This document shows positions 1-7,491 of a DNA stretch of 52,031 nt, in pieces (the first letter of the stretch is position 1; every line of letters begins with the position of its first letter). The position numbers were made by a program, and so were the translations under genes. The stretch spans positions 1-52,031 of the forward strand of contig JAGZIY010000018.1 in assembly GCA_018365995.1 (NCBI GenBank), written 5' to 3'. The notes under the pieces are model-generated. The model did not search any database and was not told the DNA's origin. It worked only from the letters and a program-made list of their open reading frames with translations. Source of the DNA: Butyricicoccus pullicaecorum (GTDB lineage Bacteria > Bacillota > Clostridia > Oscillospirales > Butyricicoccaceae).

Positions 1-1
1 T

Positions 2-208
2 CCCTATCCCGTTATTTTGGCGGCGAGCAAAGGCGACCCGGACGCAATGAAGATTGTATTGCAGCATTTCAGCGGCTACATAGCAAGTCTTTCCATGCGA
101 AAGCTCTATGATGAGCGAGGAAATGTTTATTTTGGAGTAGACGAAGAAATACGCGAAAGGCTACAAGCAAAACTGATGAGGGCAATCCTCACATTTAGGG
201 CTGAATAA
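2..208 (+). CDS. HTH-domain protein of integrative elements (HTH_16-like), 5' partial
   Basis: The frame is open from the first bases of the window, so the gene begins upstream; the TTG at 17 is an internal Leu codon and not a start. The 68 visible residues (PVILAASKGDPDAMK, then an acidic GVDEEIRERL stretch ending AILTFRAE) match the small helix-turn-helix protein encoded next to a sigma factor in Tn916/Tn1549-like elements. A clear homologue lies in the second element at 45364-45567, where it overlaps a sigma-like gene. The role is probably transcriptional control of element genes; this is family knowledge, not proved by the sequence. Confidence 0.75.
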   Translation, partial: PYPVILAASKGDPDAMKIVLQHFSGYIASLSMRKLYDERGNVYFGVDEEIRERLQAKLMRAILTFRAE

Positions 209-646
209 AGCAAAGCGGTATTGGAACGCTTCCCCCTTTTCTGTTCCATATCGTAGAACAGCCCTCTGCTCTTTGACAAAGAAAGCGGCGCAATAGAACG
301 GCGACGCAGCATAAGACAAATCAGATACATTCGATATATGGGGAGCCGTTGGGCTGATACGCCATGACCGAAAGGAGGGACAAAACGAGCGAGAACTATC
401 AGCGTTCCAAAGCAGACTTAGCAACTCTGCCGCCATAATCCATATATCGGTATAATGATACTCCTTTACTGCCGTAGTCCGAGCGTTAGAAGCGTCGCAG
501 GCAACGGGTAGAGCTGCATGAGAACCATGCGGAAGTGAAATTCTTGTGAGGTTTGCTAAAACCGTCTGAACTGTCTATTTTTACCTTGTAATAGTGTACT
601 TGCTGTCTTTCATAAGATGTACGGAATACCAAAGGGGGTATATTTT
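209..646. other. Non-coding stretch of the element (438 bp)
   Basis: No open frame with a convincing ribosome binding site is visible on either strand. Short hydrophobic reverse-strand frames here overlap each other and lack start signals. Elements of this class usually carry regulatory sequence between the HTH gene and the recombinase, so promoters or transfer-related sites could lie here, but I recognise none. Confidence 0.4.
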
Positions 647-811
647 ATGGAAGATAAAGTTTCTTATATTATTGATAAAGATGAAATCAATCAACAGAAA
701 ATGCAATTAGTTGTAATAAATCGTCGCCCACAATATTTACAAAAACCGCAGGAAGTTGCCAAACGAGAAATCGCAAGGCAGCTTTTTCAGATTTTTCGGA
801 AATATGAATGA
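647..811 (+). CDS. Small protein upstream of serine recombinase
   Basis: A 54-residue protein beginning MEDKVSYIIDKDEINQQK. The ATG at 647 is chosen over the in-frame ATG at 617 because a GGGGG run at 634-638 sits at Shine-Dalgarno distance. The product is hydrophilic with a mixed-charge C-terminal helix. Small ORFs at this place, just before a serine recombinase, are common in integrative elements and may encode a directionality or regulatory factor, but I do not recognise the family. It is separated from the recombinase start by 83 bases. Confidence 0.55.
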   Translation: MEDKVSYIIDKDEINQQKMQLVVINRRPQYLQKPQEVAKREIARQLFQIFRKYE

Positions 812-894
812 TGTAATTGAAGGACTGTCTGTTCAATGCTATAATATAAGTGTGGGCGGCTTATGTCATAACGTCCTGTTCGGAGGTAACGAAC

Positions 895-2411
895 ATGATG
901 TATGACGCATTATATGGACGCCAGTCAATCGAAAAAAAAGACAGTATATCCGTTGAAAGCCAGCTTGAATATTGCAGGTATGAAACTCATGGCGACCCTT
1001 ATATCGAATATGCCGACAGAGGGTTTAGTGGTAAAAATACGAACCGACCGGATTTTGAAAAAATGATGAATGATATTCGGGCGGGAAAAATTAAGCGAGT
1101 AATTGTCTACAAGTTAGACCGTATTAGCCGTTCAATCTTGGATTTTGCTAATATGATGGAAGTGTTTCAAGAGTATCATGTAGAATTTGTTTCTTCAACA
1201 GAAAAGTTTGATACTTCCACACCCATAGGCAGAGCCATGTTGAATATTTGTATTGTCTTTGCTCAACTGGAACGAGAAACAATACAAAAACGTGTTACTG
1301 ACGCTTATTATGCAAGAAATAAGAGGGGCTTTTACATGGGTGGACGTATTCCTTATGGGTATCGCTTAAAGGAAACTATCATTGACAATATCCGCACTTC
1401 CATGTATGAAGAAGTCCCGGAAGAAAGCGAACAGCTAAAACTTATTTATTCGTTGTATGCTGACCCGGCTAATTCTCTTGGTGACATTATACGGTATCTC
1501 AATAAGCATGGCATTAAACAGTTACGCGGAGGAAATTGGAGTTCTGCAAGATTAAGTGAAATGCTTAGAAATCCTGTATATCTGTATATGTGGAAGCTGA
1601 TATTGATGTGTATAACTTCTTTAAAAGTCAAGGAGCAGATGTTTATAATCCGGCAAGCGATTTTACAGGTTATAATGCCTGTTATCTGTATAAAGGAACG
1701 GTATCAACAACAAGAAAACAATGCGACCTTACAGACAAGGAAATAGTATTAGCACCACATAAAGGCTTTATTTCTTCTGCCACATGGTTAGCTTGCAGGA
1801 TACGCTGTCTAAACAATCGCCAGTCAACACAAACTTGTAAACCGAAAAACTCATGGCTTACAGGAAAAGTTAAATGTGGAAACTGCGGTTATGCTTTGGT
1901 AATTCGGAAAGCAAAAACAAAATGGGGACGATATTTCGTTTGCAGTCAATCGGGACATGACGGTAACTGTAAAGGAACAGGAAGCACTGTTTATGCAGAT
2001 GTTTTAGAGGAATATATGTTAAAATCCATTCGTGAAAAGCTGTCTGAATTTAAGAAGCTATCAGATGAAGAAGAAAACAAGTCCGCACCTAAAGTATCAA
2101 AAAATAAAATCCGTTTGACACAAATAGACGAGGAAATTAACGACCTGCTTTCCAAAGTAGGAAGTGCAAACGCTATCTTGATGAAGTACATCAATGACAA
2201 GGTTTCCGAGTTAGACACCGAACGCCAAACTTTACAGGAAGAAATTATTTCTCTTACTTGTACGCATACAGAAAGCAAATTGGGACAAATAACAGACCAT
2301 GTAAAGAAATGGGATAACATTTCCTTTGAAGATAAACAGGCAGTTGTAGACGCTTTAATCAAAGTGATAAAGGTAGCAAACGGGAATATTGAAATCACAT
2401 GGAAAATCTAA
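895..2411 (+). pseudogene. Large serine recombinase, frameshifted
   Basis: Site-specific recombinase that would excise and integrate the element. The first frame, from an ATG at 895 with GGAGGT at 881-886, encodes the resolvase domain (YGRQSIEKKDSISVESQ at the start, YKLDRISRS, QLERETIQKRV) and part of the Recombinase domain. It leaves the family pattern near NPVY at about 1580. The family pattern resumes in another frame at about 1596 (ADIDVYNFFKSQGADVYN) and runs through a zinc ribbon (CGNCGYAL, CSQSGHDGNC) and a coiled-coil C-terminus to the stop at 2411. One small indel between 1580 and 1596 explains the break. The full protein would be about 500 residues. A sequencing error cannot be excluded; otherwise the enzyme is dead. 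Confidence 0.85.
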
Positions 2412-2428
2412 GGCGGTTTTATCCGCTA

Positions 2429-3412
2429 TCATTTTTGAGGTAAATCTACTTCAATCTTCCCGTTTCGGTGAACCAAATCGTCTGCAACTGCGTGCTGCAT
2501 AATTTGATTGCGGTAAAGTGTCGCACCTGCATGGATATCCATGGCGCGTTTGAAGCTTGTCCACATACAGCGCATAGAGGTACGTGTATGAATTTTACCG
2601 GTGCGCGGTTGGGTGAATAGCAGTGCATCTGCATCATGCGGCAGAGCAGCTGCCAAATCGGGCAGCAGTACTTCTGGAATTGGAATGGTTCGAACCCCTG
2701 CTGAACTCTTGGGTCCCTTGAGTTTGCCTGTAACGGCTTCTAAGGCAGCGTGTACGGTTAGGCGGCGTGCGTTTAGGTCAATATCTTTGGCGTGTAATAC
2801 AATCGCTTCTCCGGGGCGCAGACCACAGTAGAGCATGATTTTTACCCACAGTCCGGCACGGTGCGTTTGTGCAATCTCCAAAATGAGGCGTTCTTCCTCA
2901 TCGGTAATCGGGCGGTGTGTTGTTTCAGATTGTGTTGATTTGGGCAAGGTCAGATGTTGTGCAGGATTGTTCAAGATGAGCCCTTCCAGCCGTGCCTGCT
3001 CAAAAATAGCACGCAGTGTGTATCGTACTTTAGAGGCATGAGAACTAGAAAATTGACTTTGCTTATTTAAGATACGCTGCAAGTCGGACGGCTGTACATC
3101 GCATAGCCGTTTGCGTCCAAGGCTTGGGGCAATGTGACCTGTGATATTGGCGCGATAGTTCAAATATTGTGCATGTCCGCATCGCGGTCTTTGATAGTCC
3201 TCAAGCCACAGCAGACACCAGTCGGCGGCGATGGTGTTCTCTGTTGGTGTCAGCAGACCGGCTTCCAGCATTTGTTTTTTCTGCGCCAGCTTTGTATAGA
3301 GTCCCTTGAGTGTTTTGGAGCGCACAGCATATTTTTTTCCGCGAAATAGCAAGTCTTTTCGGTAATGGCCATCTGCATTTTTGGTAGGGATATCCCGTTC
3401 TTTTGCTGGCAT
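2429..3412 (-). pseudogene. int: Phage tyrosine integrase, 3'-truncated by element insertion
   Basis: Tyrosine recombinase of the phage integrase family. Visible parts are a basic N-terminal arm-binding domain (KNADGHYRKDLLFRGKKY), an SAM-like core-binding domain (about residues 60-150) and the start of the catalytic domain with the first Arg in LYCGLRPGEAI and a Lys in LKGPKSSAGVRT. After HAVADDLV the frame runs into about a dozen foreign codons and stops at residue 327. The His-x-x-Arg box, the second His and the catalytic Tyr are therefore missing, so the protein cannot recombine DNA. The lost 3' end should sit at the far side of the inserted element. ATG at 3412 follows an AGGAGG-type site. 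Confidence 0.88.
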
Positions 3413-3476
3413 GATGCGCCTCCTTTTGAAAACATCTGTTCGGTTTCGAATGCAATCTTTTCCGCTATAAATAAAA

Positions 3477-3524
3477 TCCTTGGTTTCGACACTTCCCGTA
3501 TAGTGGGAGGTTTACTTCCAAGGA
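3477..3524 (-). terminator. Two-layer hairpin with T-tract in the integrase leader
   Basis: Outer arms TCCTTGG (3477-3483) and CCAAGGA (3518-3524) enclose an inner 7-bp stem, ACTTCCC (3491-3497) with GGGAGGT (3505-3511, one G-T pair). Read on the minus strand the structure is followed by TTTTATTT, so it looks like an intrinsic terminator lying between the integrase promoter and its start codon. Confidence 0.55.
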
Positions 3525-3553
3525 CTGGTTTAACAAATACATAGTATAGATAT

Positions 3554-3582
3554 ATAATATGTGACTGGAAGCAGTATGTCAA
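3554..3582 (-). promoter_or_regulatory. Promoter for the integrase gene
   Basis: On the minus strand TTGACA (3577-3582) and TATTAT (3554-3559) are separated by exactly 17 bp, a near-consensus sigma-A promoter. It would give a leader of roughly 140 nt before the integrase start. Confidence 0.7.
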
Positions 3583-3623
3583 CCGGTATTTTTTATATAT
3601 CAATGTCAAAATTGAACATAACA

Positions 3624-4148
3624 TCAAATATTACGGTTCTTTCCAAAGAAAATCATACCAGCTTTTAACTTTTTACGGTATGTACACTGACCCGCAAACA
3701 TAATATTTGAATGAACACAATGTTGCGCATCGCTACATTCCATATAGTGAGAGCAACAATCAAAACCATCAGATTCAAGCATCTTATCATAAATTGAGAG
3801 AAGTTCTTCATCTGATACACCCTGTACCCATTGTTCAAAATCGGAGCGTAGTGCACGTTTCCAGTCGGAACTTTTTGCCTGTGTATCGAACAATAAGCCG
3901 GATTGTTTCATTATCACATTCAAAACGGGTGCAACATCAACAACTTTTTTCTTAACGCCACGAAAGCGGAAACAAGGTCTCTTTAAAATTTCAAATGCCC
4001 AGTAAGCAGTGCTAGAAACAGGCATACGGTACTCATAAGTAACCGCACTTAAATCATAGGATTCAGGTGAAGCTGTCAGTGCTGAAATCATTTTGTCGTA
4101 TAGTAGTTTTACAATGGGATCTATATTAGAGATTAGCTTTTGATTCAT
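3624..4148 (-). CDS. Cys-rich protein paired with DnaQ/BRCT exonuclease
   Basis: A 174-residue protein; the ATG at 4148 is chosen because AAAGGAGC lies just upstream, whereas the longer frame has no such site. The C-terminal third carries a dense Cys/His pattern (FDCCSHYMECSDAQHCVHSN, then GQCTYRKKLKAG and IFFGKNRN) that suggests metal binding. I recall similar Cys-rich tails at the C-termini of some Clostridia exonuclease-like proteins, so it may be a nucleic-acid-binding partner, but that is from memory and unproven. It starts 4 bases after the exonuclease gene ends, so the two are almost certainly cotranscribed and translationally coupled. Part of the lysogeny module, hence likely expressed in the prophage state. 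Confidence 0.7.
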   Translation of the reverse strand: MNQKLISNIDPIVKLLYDKMISALTASPESYDLSAVTYEYRMPVSSTAYWAFEILKRPCFRFRGVKKKVVDVAPVLNVIMKQSGLLFDTQAKSSDWKRALRSDFEQWVQGVSDEELLSIYDKMLESDGFDCCSHYMECSDAQHCVHSNIMFAGQCTYRKKLKAGMIFFGKNRNI

Positions 4149-4152
4149 TCGG

Positions 4153-5118
4153 TCAGTGCTCCTTTTCAGGGTAATAATCTTCCAGCATATCAAGAAATAC
4201 TTGTTCAGAAATAATCTTTATATCCTTGCCTTTTAGAATCCATTTTTCTGCATTTTTTTGTTTGGCGCTTTTTCCATCTTTAATAGATTTGCAATAATCA
4301 TTATTTCCTAGTACCAAAAAATTGGTTTTAGATGTTACACTATCTGCACAAAGCCCTCCATGATCCACGACTAGCTGCATCGCATCTTGTCGGGTTCCTA
4401 GATTTAGAACCCCTGTGAAAACAAAAATTTTTCCAAACATCGGAGAACTTTCATCAAATACTGTCACTTTAGGTGTAATAGATTTTGCGGGGGCATATTT
4501 TGGAAAAGGAAGGATATTGATGTTATGTTTTTCAGCATAGTTTTTGAGAGCAATTAAACATTGAAAAGTCTGTTTTACATCAGCCAAGGCACGATGTGAT
4601 GTTTCAGATGAAATTTGAAATGCTTCAACTAAAGTAGCCAACTTATGATTTGGTAAATCTTTTCGGATTTTTCTAGATAAACGGAGTGTGTCAACAAAAT
4701 TGTTTTTGAGAGCACCGTTTGATATATCATATAGAAAGTTGATATCAAAATTGACATTATGACCAACAATAATATCCTCACCGATAAAATTTAAAATTTC
4801 AGGCAGGACTATTTCTATAGGGGGTGCAGATTCTAACATTTCATTTTTGATACCAGTAAGATCCGTAATGAAAGTATCTATGGGATATGTAGGCTGAATT
4901 AAAGTTGAGAATGAATCCATAATCTGATTGTTTCGAATTTTGATTGCTCCAAATTCAATGATTTCATCAAACCGAGGATCTAATCCTGTTGTTTCAATAT
5001 CTAAAACAACACAATTTTCTGGAAATAGACATAAGCTTTTGCCTTTATTTGCCCTAACGGTTTTAGGAATCTGTCCCCATGAAGAAATTCCGGAATCAGA
5101 GAGTGTAATACCTATCAT
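4153..5118 (-). CDS. DnaQ-like 3'-5' exonuclease with C-terminal BRCT domain
   Basis: A 321-residue protein. Exo I motif DIETTG has Asp40 and Glu42, Exo II GHNVNFDINFL is near residues 119-129, and Exo III-epsilon HRALADVKQT is near 178-187, so all DEDDh catalytic residues are present. Residues about 230-318 form a BRCT domain (MFGKIFVFTGVLNLGTRQDA, then VTSKTNFLVLG). The family removes nucleotides from 3' ends in replication or repair. The ATG at 5118 is preferred over an upstream GTG at 5160 because AAAGGAG precedes it and because that GTG is the edge of a repeated palindrome (5144-5160). In a lysogeny module such a nuclease may serve repair or exclusion of other phages; that role is inference. 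Confidence 0.88.
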   Translation of the reverse strand: MIGITLSDSGISSWGQIPKTVRANKGKSLCLFPENCVVLDIETTGLDPRFDEIIEFGAIKIRNNQIMDSFSTLIQPTYPIDTFITDLTGIKNEMLESAPPIEIVLPEILNFIGEDIIVGHNVNFDINFLYDISNGALKNNFVDTLRLSRKIRKDLPNHKLATLVEAFQISSETSHRALADVKQTFQCLIALKNYAEKHNINILPFPKYAPAKSITPKVTVFDESSPMFGKIFVFTGVLNLGTRQDAMQLVVDHGGLCADSVTSKTNFLVLGNNDYCKSIKDGKSAKQKNAEKWILKGKDIKIISEQVFLDMLEDYYPEKEH

Positions 5119-5143
5119 ACTATATAGATTCTCCTTTCGGAAT

Positions 5144-5160
5144 GTGTCCAAATTGGACAC
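5144..5160. repeat. Phage 17-bp palindrome, copy 1 (GTGTCCAAATTGGACAC)
   Basis: Perfect inverted repeat, 8-bp arms around one central base; two further flanking bases on each side also match, giving 21 bp of symmetry (5142-5162). It lies just upstream of the ribosome binding site of the exonuclease gene. Possible operator, partition-type site or mRNA hairpin. Confidence 0.85.
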
Positions 5161-5165
5161 ATATT

Positions 5166-5705
5166 TTATATTTTTGTCGCGGTCAAAAACATTCGCCCAG
5201 TTGAAATATTATAAACGAGTTCATATCGCACATTGTCAATTGTACAGGTGCTATTTTGAGAGTTTAGAAACAAGTCAACTTTGTCCAATCCGAGTTCTTG
5301 TATAACACTGGGCGCATTTTTGTTATCAATGCTGTTTAGCATAGCAGCTGACATACAACCAAAAGCTTCATAAATGATATCAATGTCGGAATAAGTTGCA
5401 TCTATAACAGATTGGTCGCAATATGCGCAAATTTCAAGCAAATCACCATTGTCATTACTGCATGTGTACAGATAGACACCAGATAACACGCCATAAGCAC
5501 GATAAATATAGTCACCCCACTTTGCGTTCTTCTCTTGCTTCTCTACAGGTGAAAAGCTGCCGTCTTCTACATAGCCAGCAGATTTTAGGGTGCTAAAGAT
5601 TTCAGAAGGAATTTTATCGGCTTCTGCTTGTGGAGTTGCCTGAGAACATGCTGCCAAGTTTAACACCATAAGCAGTAATAAAATACTGGCCAAAATCTTT
5701 TTCAT
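5166..5705 (-). CDS. Phage-encoded lipoprotein (possible lysogenic conversion gene)
   Basis: A 179-residue protein starting MKKILASILLLLMVLNLAAC, a signal peptide with lipobox LAAC and the modified Cys at residue 20, so it should be anchored to the outer face of the membrane. The mature part is mainly polar with several Cys residues and no domain I recognise. The ATG at 5705 with GGGGGAT upstream is preferred over a longer frame that reads through the palindrome at 5720-5736. It lies in the lysogeny module downstream of the repressor and could alter the host surface; that function is inference. Confidence 0.8.
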   Translation of the reverse strand: MKKILASILLLLMVLNLAACSQATPQAEADKIPSEIFSTLKSAGYVEDGSFSPVEKQEKNAKWGDYIYRAYGVLSGVYLYTCSNDNGDLLEICAYCDQSVIDATYSDIDIIYEAFGCMSAAMLNSIDNKNAPSVIQELGLDKVDLFLNSQNSTCTIDNVRYELVYNISTGRMFLTATKI

Positions 5706-5719
5706 AAATAATCCCCCTT

Positions 5720-5736
5720 GTGTCCAAATTGGACAC
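5720..5736. repeat. Phage 17-bp palindrome, copy 2 (GTGTCCAAATTGGACAC)
   Basis: Perfect inverted repeat, 19 bp of symmetry with flanks, lying about 15 bases upstream of the lipoprotein start codon and immediately before its ribosome binding site. Confidence 0.85.
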
Positions 5737-5893
5737 ATATGTTTTTATTTTGAAACTTGCTTTTCTTATACAATACGGTATGATACAGACATGGCTGCGC
5801 AGTCAATTTTTGACAGAAAGTAGGAACTCACCATGTCTATTTATCTCGAACTGCTTCAATTGCTTGCGAACAGCCGGGAACCTGTTTTATTGC

Positions 5894-6235
5894 TCAGCCT
5901 TCTTTTGAAAAAGGCGGCTGAGATGCAAGATAACGACCATACCTAAGCAGCTCCTGCTGTTGGTCAGGGGTCAGCTGATCCACCAAATCTTTTAGCAGCT
6001 GCAATTCTTTGGCGTCCACCTGTTCCATGGTGGACGCTATTTTTTCATCTGACAATCCAAGCAGAAAATCTGGTGTAACATTCCATAGCTTGCATAGATC
6101 TACCATTGCAGTTGACGATGGAGTTGTGACTCCACGTTCCCACTGACTTACAGCGGTTTGGTTTACACCCAGCTTTTGTGCAAGTTCTTGTTGTGAAAGT
6201 TCATGTTCTTTTCTTAAATCTCGTATACGGTTCAT
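5894..6235 (-). CDS. CI-like phage repressor (XRE family)
   Basis: A 113-residue regulator. The ATG at 6235 (MNRIRDLRKEHELSQQEL) follows AGGAGG; the longer frame upstream runs through the operator region and is not used. Residues about 3-58 form an XRE helix-turn-helix with recognition segment GVNQTAVSQWERG, followed by a linker and a C-terminal helical region (DLVDQLTPDQQQELLRYGRY) that probably dimerises. There is no LexA-type cleavage domain, so induction must differ from lambda. It is divergent from the Cro-like gene, with the operators between them. The 3' end overlaps a strong inverted repeat (CTCAGCC with GGCTGAG, about 5897-5925) followed on this strand by CAATAAAA, a probable terminator. 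Confidence 0.88.
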   Translation of the reverse strand: MNRIRDLRKEHELSQQELAQKLGVNQTAVSQWERGVTTPSSTAMVDLCKLWNVTPDFLLGLSDEKIASTMEQVDAKELQLLKDLVDQLTPDQQQELLRYGRYLASQPPFSKEG

Positions 6236-6257
6236 AGGAGCCTCCTCCACTAACTTT

Positions 6258-6286
6258 ATTTTAGTAGATACACTACTAAAATGCAA
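6258..6286 (-). promoter_or_regulatory. Promoter of the repressor gene
   Basis: On the minus strand TTGCAT (6281-6286) and TAAAAT (6258-6263) are 17 bp apart. The operator palindrome at 6259-6281 fills the spacer, so bound protein would block this promoter, which fits autoregulation. Confidence 0.6.
6259..6281. promoter_or_regulatory. Operator O1 of the CI/Cro switch
   Basis: Perfect inverted repeat TTTTAGTAG - 5 bp - CTACTAAAA. The half-site TTTTAGTAG recurs at 6299-6307, and a related palindrome lies at 6354-6369. Confidence 0.8.
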
Positions 6287-6298
6287 TGGCAAAATATG

Positions 6299-6307
6299 TT
6301 TTAGTAG
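6299..6307. promoter_or_regulatory. Operator O2, half-site
   Basis: TTTTAGTAG, identical to one arm of O1, followed by a degenerate second half. It lies directly upstream of the -35 box of the rightward promoter. Confidence 0.6.
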
Positions 6308-6315
6308 AAATATAC

Positions 6316-6344
6316 TTGACTTCGAGTAGAACACGTGATAAGAT
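6316..6344 (+). promoter_or_regulatory. Rightward early promoter (PR)
   Basis: TTGACT (6316-6321) and TAAGAT (6339-6344) are separated by 17 bp. It would start transcription of the Cro-like gene and the early operon. Operator copies lie on both sides. Confidence 0.7.
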
Positions 6345-6353
6345 TCAATTAAA

Positions 6354-6369
6354 TAGTAGAAAACTACTA
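6354..6369. promoter_or_regulatory. Operator O3 of the CI/Cro switch
   Basis: TAGTAG - 4 bp - CTACTA, lying over or just after the expected start of rightward transcription. The arms match the inner six bases of O1. Confidence 0.7.
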
Positions 6370-6388
6370 AAAAGAAAGGGAGATGTGA

Positions 6389-6592
6389 ATGGATATTAAA
6401 GTGAAAAGAAAAGAGAAAAAGCTTTCTCAAAGTGAATTAGCACAAATGATTGGTGTCAATCAGACTGCTGTTAGCCAATGGGAACGGGGTGCAACTATGC
6501 CAACTTTGGATAAAGCTGCAATGATTGCAAATGCTTTGGGCTGCACCATCGATGAATTATATGGACGAGAGGAGAATGAATCACCTGAATGA
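6389..6592 (+). CDS. Cro-like XRE regulator
   Basis: A 67-residue protein that is essentially one XRE helix-turn-helix domain (KLSQSELAQMIGVNQTAVSQ). Its recognition segment GVNQTAVSQWERG is identical to that of the divergent repressor, so both should read the same operators, as CI and Cro do in lambdoid phages. ATG at 6389 with AAAGGGAG upstream. It is the first gene of the rightward early operon and lies just after operator O3. Confidence 0.85.
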   Translation: MDIKVKRKEKKLSQSELAQMIGVNQTAVSQWERGATMPTLDKAAMIANALGCTIDELYGREENESPE

Positions 6593-6634
6593 TAATTTAC
6601 TATGGATACAAAGTACATAATGGAGGGATAACCA

Positions 6635-6895
6635 ATGGCAGCCAATAACCGAAAGCGTGATATCGTGCGTGATATCGAAAGTCATTTTGATGGTGCAGGA
6701 GCACTCTGTATTCAAGATGTTGCACGTTATCTGCATTTGAGCAAAGGGACAGCACGCACGTTCTGTGCGGATATTACATCATTTAAGCTAGGTCAGAAGC
6801 GTATGTTTCTTGCAATTGATATTGCAGATAAAATCATTCGCAGTTCTATTGAGGGAGATACCGATAAATCTATTTTAGTTCCAACGTGGAGGTAG
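6635..6895 (+). CDS. Small helix-turn-helix protein of the early region
   Basis: An 86-residue basic protein (MAANNRKRDIVRDIESHFDG) with a winged-helix-like or excisionase-like segment, DVARYLHLSKGTARTFCADI, near residues 28-47. ATG at 6635 follows GGAGGG. Its place between cro and another HTH gene suggests a regulator or excisionase. I do not recognise an exact family. It is followed eight bases later by the next gene. Confidence 0.65.
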   Translation: MAANNRKRDIVRDIESHFDGAGALCIQDVARYLHLSKGTARTFCADITSFKLGQKRMFLAIDIADKIIRSSIEGDTDKSILVPTWR

Positions 6896-6902
6896 TACCA
6901 GT

Positions 6903-7373
6903 ATGAAACCCAACCAGAATATCTATCAATCAGCCCGTGAACGTGCTGGTTTGACACAGGAATCGGCATCAGAACAGCTATACATATCAACGGAAAGCCT
7001 GCGCATGTATGAGACAGGTCGCCGCCGCCCGTCTGATGAAATGGCGGTCATGATGGCAGAGGTTTACCGTGAGGAAGCATTGGTTTACCGCCATATCAAG
7101 GCAAGCCCAGCGGGGCGCGTACTGCCTGATTTGACAGAACGCTCGTTGCAGGAATGTACCATGCGACTGTTCCGTCTGCTGCGGCAGTTTGTGCGTGAGC
7201 AGCACGTGGAAACCCTGCTCGAAATCGCAGAGGACGGCATCATTGACGAGCAGGAACGACCAGTTTACAACCAAATCATGTCTGATTTGCGCGAAATCGT
7301 GGAAACCGTCATTGCAATTTCGTTTACCTCGGAAGGGCAAGAAAAAACGCCCTATCGGTCGGCAAACCGATAA
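6903..7373 (+). CDS. XRE-family regulator with long C-terminal helical domain
   Basis: A 156-residue protein. Residues about 5-60 form an XRE domain (RERAGLTQESASEQLYISTE, then SLRMYETGRRRPSDE). The remainder is helical and acidic, ending in a short basic tail. Such proteins are common in the early region of Clostridia phages and probably control early transcription. GGAGGT lies upstream of the ATG at 6903. The gene ends just before a hairpin-rich non-coding stretch. Confidence 0.78.
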   Translation: MKPNQNIYQSARERAGLTQESASEQLYISTESLRMYETGRRRPSDEMAVMMAEVYREEALVYRHIKASPAGRVLPDLTERSLQECTMRLFRLLRQFVREQHVETLLEIAEDGIIDEQERPVYNQIMSDLREIVETVIAISFTSEGQEKTPYRSANR

Positions 7374-7385
7374 GGCGCAAGAGCG

Positions 7386-7491
7386 TTTGGAATACACTCG
7401 AAACTCGCACTTTCAGTGTACTCCAAATACTTGAAAAAGTCAAGAAAAAGCCGTGAACAGCCGCAAAAAAGGTGTAACCCCTGTGCGGCTG
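7386..7491 (+). other. Structured intergenic segment with three hairpins
   Basis: Three inverted repeats follow one another: TTTGGAATACACT (7386-7398) with AGTGTACTCCAAA (7415-7427), 13 bp with one G-T pair; CTTGA/TCAAG just after it; and CAGCCGCA (7458-7465) with TGCGGCTG (7484-7491). None has a T-tract, so they do not look like simple terminators. They fill most of the 152-bp gap between two early genes. Confidence 0.55.

Larger units (their letters stand above)
1..2472 (+). mobile_element. Right end of an integrative (conjugative-type) element, partial
   Basis: The segment holds an HTH gene cut by the window edge, a small ORF and a serine recombinase, which is the usual order at the integrase end of Clostridia integrative elements. 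It is visibly AT-richer than the prophage to its right. The right boundary is inferred from the prophage integrase: its reading frame follows the family up to Asp-Asp-Leu-Val near 2473 and then turns into unrelated codons. The left part of the element, with any conjugation or cargo genes, lies outside the window. The boundary could be off by several bases because serine recombinases leave no target duplication. Confidence 0.72.

Noticed and set aside
3604..3618. A possible ninth palindrome copy (TGTCAAAATTGAACA)
   Set aside because: Two base pairs of each arm do not match and the outer bases are lost; it fits AT-rich background as well.
1..3640. A left attachment repeat copying the tRNA-Gly 3' end
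   Set aside because: I looked for the GCGGATGATGGGAATCGAAC segment near the integrase and found none. The copy is expected to the left of the inserted element, outside the window.
5833..5946. A 37-codon plus-strand ORF (MSIYLELLQLLANSREP) between the lipoprotein and repressor genes
   Set aside because: It overlaps the repressor 3' end and its terminator hairpin on the other strand, with only a weak ribosome binding site. It could be real, but the support is too thin.
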